Positions 1 through 7,172 of a stretch of 10,341 nt of DNA are shown here, one piece after another; position 1 is the first letter of the stretch, and every line of letters begins with the position of its first letter. The stretch covers positions 1-10,341 of the forward strand of contig PMKX01000159.1 of the NCBI GenBank assembly GCA_003158705.1. The letters are read 5' to 3'. A model generated the notes under the pieces. It ran no database searches, had not been told where the DNA came from, and worked only from the letters and a program-made list of their open reading frames with translations. This DNA is from Actinomycetota bacterium (GTDB lineage Bacteria > Actinomycetota > Thermoleophilia > UBA2241). A program made the translations under genes and the position numbers.

Positions 1-1316
1 CCGATCACGATCGGCGCCTTCACCTCTCCCCTGGCCACCAGATCGTTGAAGAGCAGCCCCGCCTTGGCGCGCTCGCCGTACTCCAGCCAGCAGATGCGGC
101 AGGGCAGACCCTGGAAGTGCACGCGCTGGGCCGCCATGCGCAGCCACCTCGTGACCATCTCGTTGTCCGGGAAGGCCTCCAACAGGGCGGCGTCGGTGAC
201 GGCGATGTCGGCCGGGTCGCCGCTGAGCGCCGCCCAGCGGAAGGGGCCGTTGCCGCGGCAGAACAGCGGCCTGATGTAGAGCGGCACGAAGCCCTCGAAA
301 CTGAAAGCGTCGGCATAGCCGGCCTCCAGCGCGACGCCACGGATGTTGTTGCCGTAGTCGAACACCTGCGCGCCGGCCCGCTGCAGAGCCACCATAGCCG
401 TCACATGCTCGACGATGCTGGCCACCACCCGGCGCGTGTAGTCTTCGGGGTCGCTGGTGCGCAGAGCAAGGGCCTGCTCATACGGCATGCCGTTGGGCAC
501 ATATCCGTTGAGCGTGTCGTGGGCCGAGGTCTGGTCGGTGACCATGTCCGGCACGAACCCTCGCCGCACCAGCTCGGGCACCACATCGGCCGCGTTTCCC
601 AGAAGACCGATGGAAAGCGCCTGACGACCGGCTTGGGCCTCTTCGGCCCAACCAAGAGCCTCGTCCAACGAGCTACTGGAGCGGTCCACATAGCCGGTCT
701 CGAGACGGCGGCGGATGCGCTCGGCGTCCACCTCGACGCAGAGCGCCACGCCGCCGTTCATGGTGATCGCCAGAGGCTGGGCACCACCCATGCCGCCCAG
801 ACCGGCAGTGAGCACGAGGCGCCCGGCCAGGGACCCGCCGTAGTGCTTCTCAGCCGCGGCGGCAAATGTCTGATAGGTGCCCTGCAGGATGCCCTGTGTG
901 CCGATGTAGATCCACGAGCCGGCCGTCATCTGCCCATACATGGTCAAGCCTAGAGCGTCCAAGCGCCGAAACTCCGGCCACGTGGCCCAATCCGGCACGA
1001 GATTGGCGTTGGCGATGAGCACCCGCGGCGCTCCGGGATGCGTATCGAACACGCCCACCGGCTTGCCCGACTGCACGAGCAGAGTCTCGTCGTCGCGCAG
1101 GCGCTTGAGTGTGGCCACAATGGCTGCATAGCACTCCCAGTCACGCGCCGCCTTGCCTGCGCCGCCGTAGACCACCAGATCCTGGGGACGCTCCGCCACC
1201 TCGGGGTCCAGGTTGTTCATGAGCATGCGCATGGCAGCCTCTTGCTGCCAGCCGAGACATGAGCGCTTGCTACCTCGCGGCGCACGCACCACGCGCGCCT
1301 GCGATCCGCCGTCCAT
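1..1316 (-). CDS. hutU: Urocanate hydratase (urocanase), C-terminus cut off by the window edge
   Basis: Converts urocanate plus water to 4-imidazolone-5-propionate, the second step of histidine degradation, in the cytoplasm with tightly bound NAD+. Translating the minus strand from the ATG at 1316 gives an unbroken frame of 438 complete codons to the window edge, against a family length of about 550, so roughly 110 residues lie outside. Family landmarks seen: [13 protein letters not shown] near residue 20, [19 protein letters not shown] near 34-52 and GKAARDW after it, the NAD-binding glycine stretch [18 protein letters not shown] in the middle, and the PROSITE-type urocanase signature [10 protein letters not shown] with the conserved cysteine at residue 409 (Cys410 in the Pseudomonas enzyme). 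The start is supported by GGGGAGG five bases upstream of the ATG. It lies downstream of hutH and the transporter on the same strand. Confidence 0.97.
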   Translation of the reverse strand, partial: MDGGSQARVVRAPRGSKRSCLGWQQEAAMRMLMNNLDPEVAERPQDLVVYGGAGKAARDWECYAAIVATLKRLRDDETLLVQSGKPVGVFDTHPGAPRVLIANANLVPDWATWPEFRRLDALGLTMYGQMTAGSWIYIGTQGILQGTYQTFAAAAEKHYGGSLAGRLVLTAGLGGMGGAQPLAITMNGGVALCVEVDAERIRRRLETGYVDRSSSSLDEALGWAEEAQAGRQALSIGLLGNAADVVPELVRRGFVPDMVTDQTSAHDTLNGYVPNGMPYEQALALRTSDPEDYTRRVVASIVEHVTAMVALQRAGAQVFDYGNNIRGVALEAGYADAFSFEGFVPLYIRPLFCRGNGPFRWAALSGDPADIAVTDAALLEAFPDNEMVTRWLRMAAQRVHFQGLPCRICWLEYGERAKAGLLFNDLVARGEVKAPIVI

Positions 1317-1394
1317 GTGTGCCTCCCCGTCGACCACGTCTGCCTACGCGACTAAGGATATACCTGCCCTGCGGTCACATCGGCTGCGAACGTG

Positions 1395-1438
1395 CGATGG
1401 GCGCCGGGACCTTCGCTTGAGCGTCCCGGCGCCCATCG
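1395..1438 (-). terminator. Strong hairpin between the transporter and hutU
   Basis: A perfect 16-bp inverted repeat (arms 1395-1410 and 1423-1438, 12-base loop) lies about 40 bases after the transporter stop codon and 80 bases before the hutU start. No run of T follows on the minus strand, so it may be a partial terminator, an RNA-processing or stability hairpin, or an attenuator. A second smaller GC-rich stem, 8 bp with arms 1450-1457 and 1464-1471, sits between it and the transporter stop. Confidence 0.55.
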
Positions 1439-1479
1439 ACGCCTATGACGCCGGCGCTGGCCCGCGCCGGCATTCGCGA

Positions 1480-2070
1480 CTACTTGGCGGGGCCGATGGG
1501 CAGCACCACACGCCCATACACCTCGTTGAGGATCTGGGCGATGCTGCCGTACATGGCCGAGAGACCCACGAAAATGCCCTCCCAGCCGGCGACCTTCTCC
1601 AGCGTCGTGTTGAGAGTCCACTTCTGTATCGCCAAAAGCACGAAGAGAACCGTGAGGCTGAAGAACACCGTCTGCAGCGAGCGGTTGATGCGCAGAGTGG
1701 CGATGAACATGAGGCCGGTGAACACGCCCCAGGCGAGGAGGTACCAGCCTACGGCCGTTTCACTAGGGCCGGGTACGCCGGTCCACTTGGGGAAGACGAT
1801 CATGGCCACGAACGAGAGCCAGAACAGACCGAACGAGCCGAACGCCGTCGCCCCGAAGGTGTTGTTCTTCTTGTACTCCTGCAGCGAGGCAATGACCTGG
1901 GCCACGCCGCCGTAGAAGACTGCCATGGCCAGGATCATCGTGTTCATGGCAAAGAACCCGGCGTTGTGCACGTTGAGCAGCACCGTGGTCACGCCGAAGG
2001 CCATCAGGCCTAGCGGCGCCGGGTTGGCCACGGTGTCCTTCAAGGTCACAAGCTTGGCGTCCTCGTCCAT
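1480..2070 (-). CDS. satP: Acetate uptake transporter, GPR1/FUN34/YaaH (SatP) family
   Basis: A 196-aa polytopic membrane protein of the AceTr family, which moves acetate or succinate with protons across the inner membrane. The signature NPAPLGL is at residues 16-22 followed by MAFG, and six hydrophobic segments follow, with conserved family stretches such as FYGGVAQ (52-58) near the second helix. Length matches the usual 190-210 residues. The ATG at 2070 has GGAGGG upstream. It sits between hutH and hutU in the same orientation, with gaps of 191 and 163 bases, so it may be co-transcribed with them. The physiological substrate is inferred from the family: in a histidine-fermenting or histidine-oxidising cell it could move acetate produced downstream of glutamate, or another small carboxylate. 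The gene symbol is by family resemblance only. Confidence 0.93.
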   Translation of the reverse strand: MDEDAKLVTLKDTVANPAPLGLMAFGVTTVLLNVHNAGFFAMNTMILAMAVFYGGVAQVIASLQEYKKNNTFGATAFGSFGLFWLSFVAMIVFPKWTGVPGPSETAVGWYLLAWGVFTGLMFIATLRINRSLQTVFFSLTVLFVLLAIQKWTLNTTLEKVAGWEGIFVGLSAMYGSIAQILNEVYGRVVLPIGPAK

Positions 2071-2261
2071 CGATCGGTCCCTCCTCTAGTGGTCATGTCG
2101 GCTCGCCGGCAGGGCAGCGCCGGTGGTCAGCTGTCGTCCGGGGCGATCCCGCGCCCAAGGATCAGGCAAGCGGGCAACGGGAACCCGCGAATGGATATCA
2201 CAGATGAACACTCACTTCCAGCGCCGGGCGGCCGCCGGCAGGCGAGAGAACAGCCTTGCGC

Positions 2262-3827
2262 CTACAGCGCCCGGGCAGCGGCCGCGAACTCGCCGGCGGC
2301 GACGGCCGCCGCTGCGGCGGCGATCTCCGGCGCGAGGTAACGGTCGCGCTCTAGAGGCGCGGCGAAGCTGCGCACGATCTCGCGTCCGCGCCCGGTGCCC
2401 GCCCCGGGCTGCAGCGGTGCGAGCAGGTCGATGGCCTGGGCGGCACAGAGGGCTTCGATCCCCAGGATCGTCCTCGTGTTGGCCAGCACATCCCCCAGCT
2501 TGAGCGCCGCCGTCATGCCCATGCTCACGTGATCTTCCTGATCGCCTGAGGTCGGGATCGAGTCGACGCTCGCCGGGTGGCACAGGATGCGGCTCTCGGC
2601 CACGAGAGCGGCCGCCGTGTACTGCGCCAGCATGTAGCCGTTGTTCAGGCCGCTGTGGCGTGTGAGGTACGGCGGCAGCTCGGAGAGGAACGGGCTCAGC
2701 AAGCGGAACGTGCGGCGCTCACTCATGCTGCCGATCTCCGCCAGGCTCATGGCCGCCAGGTCAAAAGCCAGGGCGAGCGGCTCACCGTGGAAGTTGCCGG
2801 CCGAGACGATCTCGTCCTCCTCAGGAAAGACGAGCGGGTTGTCGGTGACCGCATCCACCTCGACGGTGACCACCTCGCGCAGCCAGCGCAGGGCGTCGCG
2901 GCAGGCGCCGTGCACTTGGGGGATGCAGCGGACCGAGTAGGCGTCCTGGACTTTGTCACAGTTGAGGTGCGAGAGCATGATCTCGCTGCCGGCCGTGGCC
3001 GCACGCACATTGGCCGCACTCAGACGCTGCCCCGGAATGGGACGCAGCCGCTGGATGCGCTCCTGAAACGGGCCCACTGAGGCGCGCAAGCCTTCGATGC
3101 TCATGGCGCCTATGAGGTCGGCCGAATCGAGCGCGGCCTCAGCGTCGAGAGTGGCCAGCACGCCGATGGCCGCCATGAACTGCGTGCCGTTGATGAGCGA
3201 GACACCCTCCTTCGGCTCCAGGCGAAGCGGCTCGAGTCCGGCGGCGCGCAACGCCGGTAGAGCGGCTTCGCGCCGCCCGTCGGCGCTCAGGAGCTCGCCC
3301 TCGCCCATCATGGCGAGCACCATATGCGCCGACGGCGCCAGATCGCCGGAGGCACCCAGCGACCCGCGCGAGGGCACCCAGGGGACGAGATCGGCGTCGA
3401 GCACGGCACACAGCAGGTCGACGACCTCCTGGCGCACCCCGGAGTGGCCCTTGGTGAACGTGTTGATGCGGATCGCCATGGCCGCCCGCACCACATCCCG
3501 TGGCAGCGGTTCTCCCACGCCTACGGAGTGGCTGCGCACCAGGTTCTCTTGCAGCTCGCGGGCCTGCGTCACGGGCACGTGTGTGGTAGCCAGTTGGCCA
3601 AAGCCGGTGGTCACGCCGTAGGCGACCCGCTCTTCGCGCACGATGCGATCGACGACGGCATGCGCGTCGGCGATGCGCGCCTTGCCGGTACGGCCAACGC
3701 TCACACGCACTCCCTGGCGAGCGATCGCCGCGATCTCCTCGATCGTCGTGGGCCCTTCGCCGAGCACTATCTGGTCCACCGTGATCCCCTCCGCCGTGTC
3801 GCTGCGCGTCGCCTGTATCCGGGCCAT
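2262..3827 (-). CDS. hutH: Histidine ammonia-lyase
   Basis: Removes ammonia from L-histidine to give urocanate, the first step of the hut pathway; a cytoplasmic homotetramer in this family. With the chosen start the protein is 521 aa, close to the usual 500-520. The Ala-Ser-Gly triad that cyclises into the MIO electrophile is at residues 159-161 within GSLGASGDLAPSAH. Other lyase landmarks: the catalytic tyrosine in YGVTTGFG (Tyr70), SLINGTQ, RCIPQVHGA, VTDNPLVF, GGNFHG-like AGNFHGEPLA, and HPASVDSIPTSGDQEDHVSMG split around residue 400. The frame stays open upstream to an ATG at 3902, which would add 25 residues of non-family sequence; the ATG at 3827 is preferred because it has GGAG just upstream and aligns better with known N-termini. 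It is the first gene of the minus-strand histidine block and is divergent from the micropeptide/HD-GYP block. Confidence 0.98.
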   Translation of the reverse strand: MARIQATRSDTAEGITVDQIVLGEGPTTIEEIAAIARQGVRVSVGRTGKARIADAHAVVDRIVREERVAYGVTTGFGQLATTHVPVTQARELQENLVRSHSVGVGEPLPRDVVRAAMAIRINTFTKGHSGVRQEVVDLLCAVLDADLVPWVPSRGSLGASGDLAPSAHMVLAMMGEGELLSADGRREAALPALRAAGLEPLRLEPKEGVSLINGTQFMAAIGVLATLDAEAALDSADLIGAMSIEGLRASVGPFQERIQRLRPIPGQRLSAANVRAATAGSEIMLSHLNCDKVQDAYSVRCIPQVHGACRDALRWLREVVTVEVDAVTDNPLVFPEEDEIVSAGNFHGEPLALAFDLAAMSLAEIGSMSERRTFRLLSPFLSELPPYLTRHSGLNNGYMLAQYTAAALVAESRILCHPASVDSIPTSGDQEDHVSMGMTAALKLGDVLANTRTILGIEALCAAQAIDLLAPLQPGAGTGRGREIVRSFAAPLERDRYLAPEIAAAAAAVAAGEFAAAARAL

Positions 3828-3831
3828 TCTA

Positions 3832-3835
3832 CTCC
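3832..3835 (-). promoter_or_regulatory. Ribosome binding site deciding the hutH start
   Basis: GGAG on the minus strand, four bases before the ATG at 3827. The spacing is short but usable. The longer alternative start at 3902 was not preferred because its extra 25 residues have no counterpart in the family. Confidence 0.5.
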
Positions 3836-3942
3836 AAGGCGCAGCGAGCCCGCGGCAGCTTTGCCGGGTCGCCTCTGCGCCGCATGCATCCTGGACTGGC
3901 AACGGATTTCGCCGACGTGGGCCGTTTTCGCGGCCATTCCGC

Positions 3943-3970
3943 TCAAGACGCCCTCGCCTCGTGCCGATAA
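3943..3970 (+). promoter_or_regulatory. Sigma-28 (FliA/SigD)-like promoter for the micropeptide/HD-GYP block
   Basis: The octamer GCCGATAA at 3963-3970 is an exact match to the FliA -10 consensus. TCAAGACG at 3943-3950 resembles the -35 element (TAAAGTTT, with TCAAG a known variant). The gap is 12 bases against the usual 11. Transcription would start near 3977, leaving a leader of about 60 bases before the first micropeptide. Orientation and position are right for a gene set ending in a cyclic-di-GMP enzyme. One octamer match in a window this size can occur by chance, so this is a moderate call. Confidence 0.42.
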
Positions 3971-4035
3971 AGCACCCGAGTGGGCCAGCAATGTTGAGAC
4001 CGCCTAGCTCTCATGCGAAGGCAGAAAGGAAGCTA

Positions 4036-4134
4036 ATGAGCCGACTGCTGGGGAAGTTCCCGAGGGTTGCCTTCTACGCGCTCCTCCTCGTGTCGCTCGC
4101 ACTCGCGAGTGGCGCCGGAAGGAAGTGGAGTTAG
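4036..4134 (+). CDS. Micropeptide 1, 32-aa single-pass membrane peptide ending SGAGRKWS
   Basis: Not a family I can name. It has a basic N-terminus (MSRLLGKFPRV), one hydrophobic stretch (about residues 12-25), and the ending LALASGAGRKWS followed by TAG. The start ATG has AGAAAGGAAG a few bases upstream. It is supported as real mainly by its neighbour: the next small frame, 97 bases downstream, has the same length, the same layout and a nearly identical C-terminus. Likely a small inner-membrane peptide with its short RKWS tail at one face; a signal-like export peptide or a leader peptide are alternatives. It lies downstream of the possible sigma-28 promoter and upstream of the HD-GYP gene on the same strand. 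Confidence 0.68.
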   Translation: MSRLLGKFPRVAFYALLLVSLALASGAGRKWS

Positions 4135-4231
4135 CGCTAGCTGAGCAACCCGACCAGTGACCATGTCCTAGGGCTCTCGCAGCCAGAAGCAGGCAAGCGC
4201 AAGAGCCAGTCGAACATCAGGAGGTCCGAGG

Positions 4232-4327
4232 ATGAAGAAGGTCCTTTTCAGGAACCGTTATGTGTTTGGACTTTTCGTTCTGCTCGCCTTCGCCTTGGCA
4301 AGTGGCGCCGGCGTGAAGTGGAGCTAG
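4232..4327 (+). CDS. Micropeptide 2, 31-aa paralogue ending SGAGVKWS
   Basis: Starts MKKVLFRNRYVFG, then a hydrophobic core (about residues 11-23) and the ending FALASGAGVKWS, then TAG. An excellent AGGAGG site lies upstream of the ATG. The C-terminal ten residues match micropeptide 1 apart from one position, while the N-terminal halves and codons have diverged, which points to a selected protein motif rather than a recent DNA repeat. The spacers before the two peptides also share fragments (CCTAG followed by CTCTC), suggesting an old tandem duplication. It ends 62 bases before the HD-GYP start, so co-transcription is likely. Function unknown; a small regulator or subunit of the neighbouring membrane proteins is one possibility. 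Confidence 0.72.
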   Translation: MKKVLFRNRYVFGLFVLLAFALASGAGVKWS

Positions 4328-4389
4328 GGAGACAACCCTCCCTCAAAGATCTTCCCGTACCACGTAACGTAGAGTAGGTTGGTCTCACA

Positions 4390-5751
4390 TTGCTGGCCCG
4401 CAATCTCTCCCCAACCGAGACAGAACCGACGCGCGAGCACGAAGTGCTCCGCGATCGTGAGGCGACCCGCCCCGAACCCGTTCGACCCGCGGTCATCGCC
4501 TTCATCGTGCTCCTGTATGTCGCCGCCCTGACCCTGATCATCGCCGACCTCCCCCGGCTTCTCCAAGCCAAGTGGTTGGACATCCTCATCTTCGTCATCA
4601 TCACCACACTGGCGGAGCTATGGAACGTGGCCATCGGCCCGGACAGCGACATGTCGCTCTCCTTCACGACTCACTTTGCCGCCGCGGTCCTTTTCGGGCC
4701 GGCATTTGCAGCCGCCGTCGCCGGGTTGAGCGTGCTTGCCTCCGACGGCGTCATCCGTCGTCAGCCGCTGCGCCACATGGTGTTCAACGTCGCCAGCTTC
4801 GCCTTGGCTGCCGGCGTGACGGGTCTGGTCTTCGATGCGCTGCGCAGCACGCCGATCGGGCACTCGATAAGCCTGGGCGGCGACGCCGTGGCGCTCGTGG
4901 CGGCTGCGGCCGCCTACCTCATCGTCAACAACACGCAGGTCTCCCTTGTGATCAACTTCTCGGGAGGCCCGTTCTTTCACGAGTGGGCATCGTCGTTCCG
5001 CGACATCGGCGTCCCGTACGTGTCGATGGCGCCGCTGGGTGCGCTGCTGGCCTACGCCTATCAGGCCAGCCCTTGGACGCTGCTGTACTTCCCCATGCTC
5101 GTGATCGTCGTCTACAACGGGTTCAAGCTCTTCATGACCTTGCGTCACGAGACCGACCACGCCCTGGTGGCGCTGGCCGACTCCATCGACAAGCGCGATC
5201 AGTACACCTACCAGCACTCGATGCGTGTGGCGCGCTTCTCGAAGGAGATCGCCACGCACCTGGGCCTCCCGGCCCGCGAGGTCGACCTGTTGGTCTCCGC
5301 AGCTAGAGTCCACGACCTGGGCAAGATCGCCACGGACAACCGCGTGCTCTTCAAGCAGTCCTCGCTCACGGCCGAGGAACGGCGCATCATCAACATGCAT
5401 CCGGCCGAAGGCGGCGAGCTGGCCGGCAAGTTCAGCATGTTCCGCAAGGGGCGCCTGTACATCCGCCACCATCACGAGCGCTGGGACGGCAAGGGCTATC
5501 CCGACGGCTTGGCCGGTGTGGATATCCCGCTGGGGGCACGCATCATCGCCGTCGCCGACGCCTATGACGCGATGACGTCCGATAGGCCATACCGCAAGGC
5601 CTTGCCCCACGAGATCGCCCTGGCCGAGCTCGAGCGCGGCGCCGGCAAGCAGTTCGACCCTGCGGTCGTCGAGGCGTTCATCGCCCCGCAGCGTTTGCGG
5701 GCGCCTGTGCCGCTGACGACCCAGGTCCAGGAATCGTGCTCGTACTCCTAG
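4390..5751 (+). CDS. Membrane-anchored HD-GYP domain protein, probable cyclic-di-GMP phosphodiesterase
   Basis: A 453-aa protein: a short charged N-terminus (1-30), a membrane region of about six or seven hydrophobic segments (33-250), then a cytoplasmic HD-GYP domain (about 255-435). The metal-binding and signature residues are all visible: His276 in QHSMRVA, His308-Asp309 in VHDLGK, His337, the histidine cluster at 360-362, GYP at 369-371 and Asp390 in VADAYDAM. HD-GYP proteins hydrolyse cyclic-di-GMP to pGpG or GMP and influence motility, biofilm and development; the membrane region probably senses a signal. The start is uncertain: the TTG at 4390 gives the full frame but its ribosome site is weak, and a GTG about 18 codons later is possible. 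Its last 16 bases overlap the next gene, which suggests translational coupling. Confidence 0.94.
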   Translation: MLARNLSPTETEPTREHEVLRDREATRPEPVRPAVIAFIVLLYVAALTLIIADLPRLLQAKWLDILIFVIITTLAELWNVAIGPDSDMSLSFTTHFAAAVLFGPAFAAAVAGLSVLASDGVIRRQPLRHMVFNVASFALAAGVTGLVFDALRSTPIGHSISLGGDAVALVAAAAAYLIVNNTQVSLVINFSGGPFFHEWASSFRDIGVPYVSMAPLGALLAYAYQASPWTLLYFPMLVIVVYNGFKLFMTLRHETDHALVALADSIDKRDQYTYQHSMRVARFSKEIATHLGLPAREVDLLVSAARVHDLGKIATDNRVLFKQSSLTAEERRIINMHPAEGGELAGKFSMFRKGRLYIRHHHERWDGKGYPDGLAGVDIPLGARIIAVADAYDAMTSDRPYRKALPHEIALAELERGAGKQFDPAVVEAFIAPQRLRAPVPLTTQVQESCSYS

Positions 5752-6275
5752 TAGCAGTCGCCGTCGGCCTCTGGGCCGGCGCCGTGGCCGGAGGCCGCCT
5801 CGGCAACGTCCAGTACCTGCGCCTGACCCAGGCGTGGCTCGTGCTGGTGGCTCTGGCCATCCAGCTCGTCGTCTTCTCACCCTTGTCGGCGCCCCTGGGC
5901 GCTCACGTGGTGGTGAGCCTGCACCTGTTGTCCTACGCCCTCCTGCTGGCCTTCGCGCTGCTCAACCGGCACAACGTGGGTGTGCTCATCACCGCCGCAG
6001 GGGTGGCCTGCAACGCTCTCGCCATCGCCCTCAACGGCGGCTACATGCCCGCCACACGCGGCGCCCTGCGCACGGCGGGTCATCTCTACGCGGGAGATAC
6101 GTCCAACAACTCACGCCTCGCCGAACACGGCGCCCGCCTGCTCTTCCTCAGCGACGTGCTCGCCGTCCCCCACGCTCTCCCTCTGGCCAACGTCTTTAGC
6201 ATCGGCGATGTACTCGTCGCCGGCGGTGTGGCCATACTGCTCGCCGGCGCCATGATCGCTCAGCCGCAGGACTAG
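5736..6275 (+). CDS. DUF5317-like membrane protein
   Basis: A 179-aa hydrophobic protein with about five membrane segments. It matches my recollection of the DUF5317 family: an N-terminal hydrophobic helix ending in GGRLGN, a conserved NGGYMP at 100-105 and a late VFSIGDVL at 153-160. No biochemical role is established for that family. It begins with GTG inside the end of the HD-GYP gene (16-base overlap, different frame), so the two are almost certainly co-translated and may work together at the membrane. The frame ends just before a strong terminator. Family name is from memory, without a profile search. Confidence 0.83.
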   Translation: MLVLLVAVAVGLWAGAVAGGRLGNVQYLRLTQAWLVLVALAIQLVVFSPLSAPLGAHVVVSLHLLSYALLLAFALLNRHNVGVLITAAGVACNALAIALNGGYMPATRGALRTAGHLYAGDTSNNSRLAEHGARLLFLSDVLAVPHALPLANVFSIGDVLVAGGVAILLAGAMIAQPQD

Positions 6276-6290
6276 CACTCCAGACGAACG

Positions 6291-6325
6291 AAGAGGGGGC
6301 GGCCCATGTAGGGCCGCCCCCTCTT
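6291..6325. terminator. Bidirectional terminator between convergent genes
   Basis: A perfect 15-bp stem (arms 6291-6305 and 6311-6325) with a 5-base loop. On the plus strand it is followed by TTTAAG, and on the minus strand it is preceded by a short A/T-rich stretch and ends in CTCTT. It lies 15 bases after the DUF5317-like stop and 29 bases after the end of the convergent Ig-like gene, so it can serve both. Confidence 0.88.
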
Positions 6326-6354
6326 TAAGTTGTGCTACTTGTGCGTCTTCTAGG

Positions 6355-7053
6355 CTACAGCGTGAAGCACGAGGAGACGCAGGCGCCCTTGAAATCGGCT
6401 GTGGTCGGCACGCAAGCGCTGATCGTGTACTTGGTGCAGTGCTTGCCGGTCCAGTTGACAGCATAGGTGCTGCTGTCGCCAGAGCCCTGATGAAGCGTCG
6501 CGGTAAGAGTGGCGACCTTCATCGTGTGCCAGCAGTTGATGTACTGGCAGATGGTGATGGTGACCTGATGGTTGTTCCAGGCCGGAGTCAGAGTACCGCT
6601 GATGGTCGTGCCGCAGTACTGGCCGGGCTTGACGCAAAGCGTGAGCTTGGCGCAGACCTTGACGCAGACCCAGCTGCTCGTGACTGGCCACATACCGTTT
6701 GCCGTGACCGCGACCTGGTATTGCGTGTTGCGCATCGGCTTGACGCTGAAGACCGCGCTGCCACAAGTGCCCGCAGACGCCGTGGCGACCTTCGTGATAT
6801 GGCCCGCTGAATCCTTGGCGGACAGCGTGAACGTCGCATTCCTCGGCACGGGACACACCTTGGCGGTGAGCTTGGCTGTGCCGCCGCTGACGACGCTGCT
6901 CGGGCTTGCACAGAGCGTGACCTTGGCGGTGGCGCCAAAGCTCATGGCGGGCACCAGGACGAGGACTAGCGCCACGCAGATGAAAGCGAGGACGAACCAG
7001 CGACCGTACCGCGTAACCCCCCCACTGGTCCCTGAAAGACTTGAGAACCGCAT
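6355..7053 (-). CDS. Secreted or membrane-anchored cysteine-rich protein with two Ig-like repeats
   Basis: A 232-aa protein of no family I can name. Residues 18-40 form an N-terminal hydrophobic segment after basic residues, either a signal peptide with possible cleavage near SFGA/TAK or an uncleaved anchor. The rest looks like two tandem beta-sandwich (bacterial Ig-like) repeats: each starts with AKVTLC or AKLTLC, has a middle strand with KVAT, and ends with a tyrosine-containing strand (TQYQVAVTA, CTKYTISA). The mature part holds 13 cysteines, many in XVC or XIC pairs, which suggests several disulfides outside the cell, or metal binding. The ATG at 7053 has GGAGG seven bases upstream. It has its own promoter and sits downstream of the RiPP genes on the same strand; any link with them is unproven. 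A second overlapping minus-strand frame (6350-7099) lacks such features and is rejected. Confidence 0.78.
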   Translation of the reverse strand: MRFSSLSGTSGGVTRYGRWFVLAFICVALVLVLVPAMSFGATAKVTLCASPSSVVSGGTAKLTAKVCPVPRNATFTLSAKDSAGHITKVATASAGTCGSAVFSVKPMRNTQYQVAVTANGMWPVTSSWVCVKVCAKLTLCVKPGQYCGTTISGTLTPAWNNHQVTITICQYINCWHTMKVATLTATLHQGSGDSSTYAVNWTGKHCTKYTISACVPTTADFKGACVSSCFTL

Positions 7054-7100
7054 GCACCCTCCTTCTGTCTCGGGAAAGACCTTGCTGCAGATACATCATC

Positions 7101-7129
7101 TATATACAGGAAGCAGCTGAGCGTGACAA
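7101..7129 (-). promoter_or_regulatory. Sigma-70-type promoter for the Ig-like gene
   Basis: On the minus strand TTGTCA (7124-7129) is separated by exactly 17 bases from TATATA (7101-7106). Transcription would start near 7094, giving a leader of about 40 bases. The A/T-rich -10 stands out in a GC-rich window. It implies that the Ig-like gene can be expressed separately from the RiPP operon. Confidence 0.65.
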
Positions 7130-7172
7130 GAGCCGTAGTGCCAAATGCACGTGCGTGCGCGTGCCTGACGCA

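Noticed and set aside
117..953. Long open plus-strand frame of about 278 codons
   Set aside because: It is antisense to hutU, whose protein signature is unmistakable, and its translation has no recognisable features.
2071..2261. Promoter or terminator in the hutH-transporter gap
   Set aside because: Several short GC-rich inverted repeats (for example 2170-2174 with 2184-2188) and a weak TATC-type -10 exist, but none is distinct from background in this GC-rich DNA.
3961..4035. Possible cyclic-di-GMP or other riboswitch in the leader of micropeptide 1
   Set aside because: A small GTGC/GCAC stem and a GATAA stretch are present, but the conserved cyclic-di-GMP-I core and its tetraloop-receptor sequences are not found.
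4618..5880. Long open minus-strand frame of about 420 codons
   Set aside because: It lies antisense to the HD-GYP gene, is rich in Arg/Gly/His, and shows no domain; it is explained by GC-rich codon bias of the real gene.
6350..7099. Alternative minus-strand frame of 249 codons overlapping the Ig-like gene
   Set aside because: Its translation is rich in His, Arg and Gln, with no signal peptide or repeats, while the overlapping frame has a ribosome site, an export signal and paired repeats.
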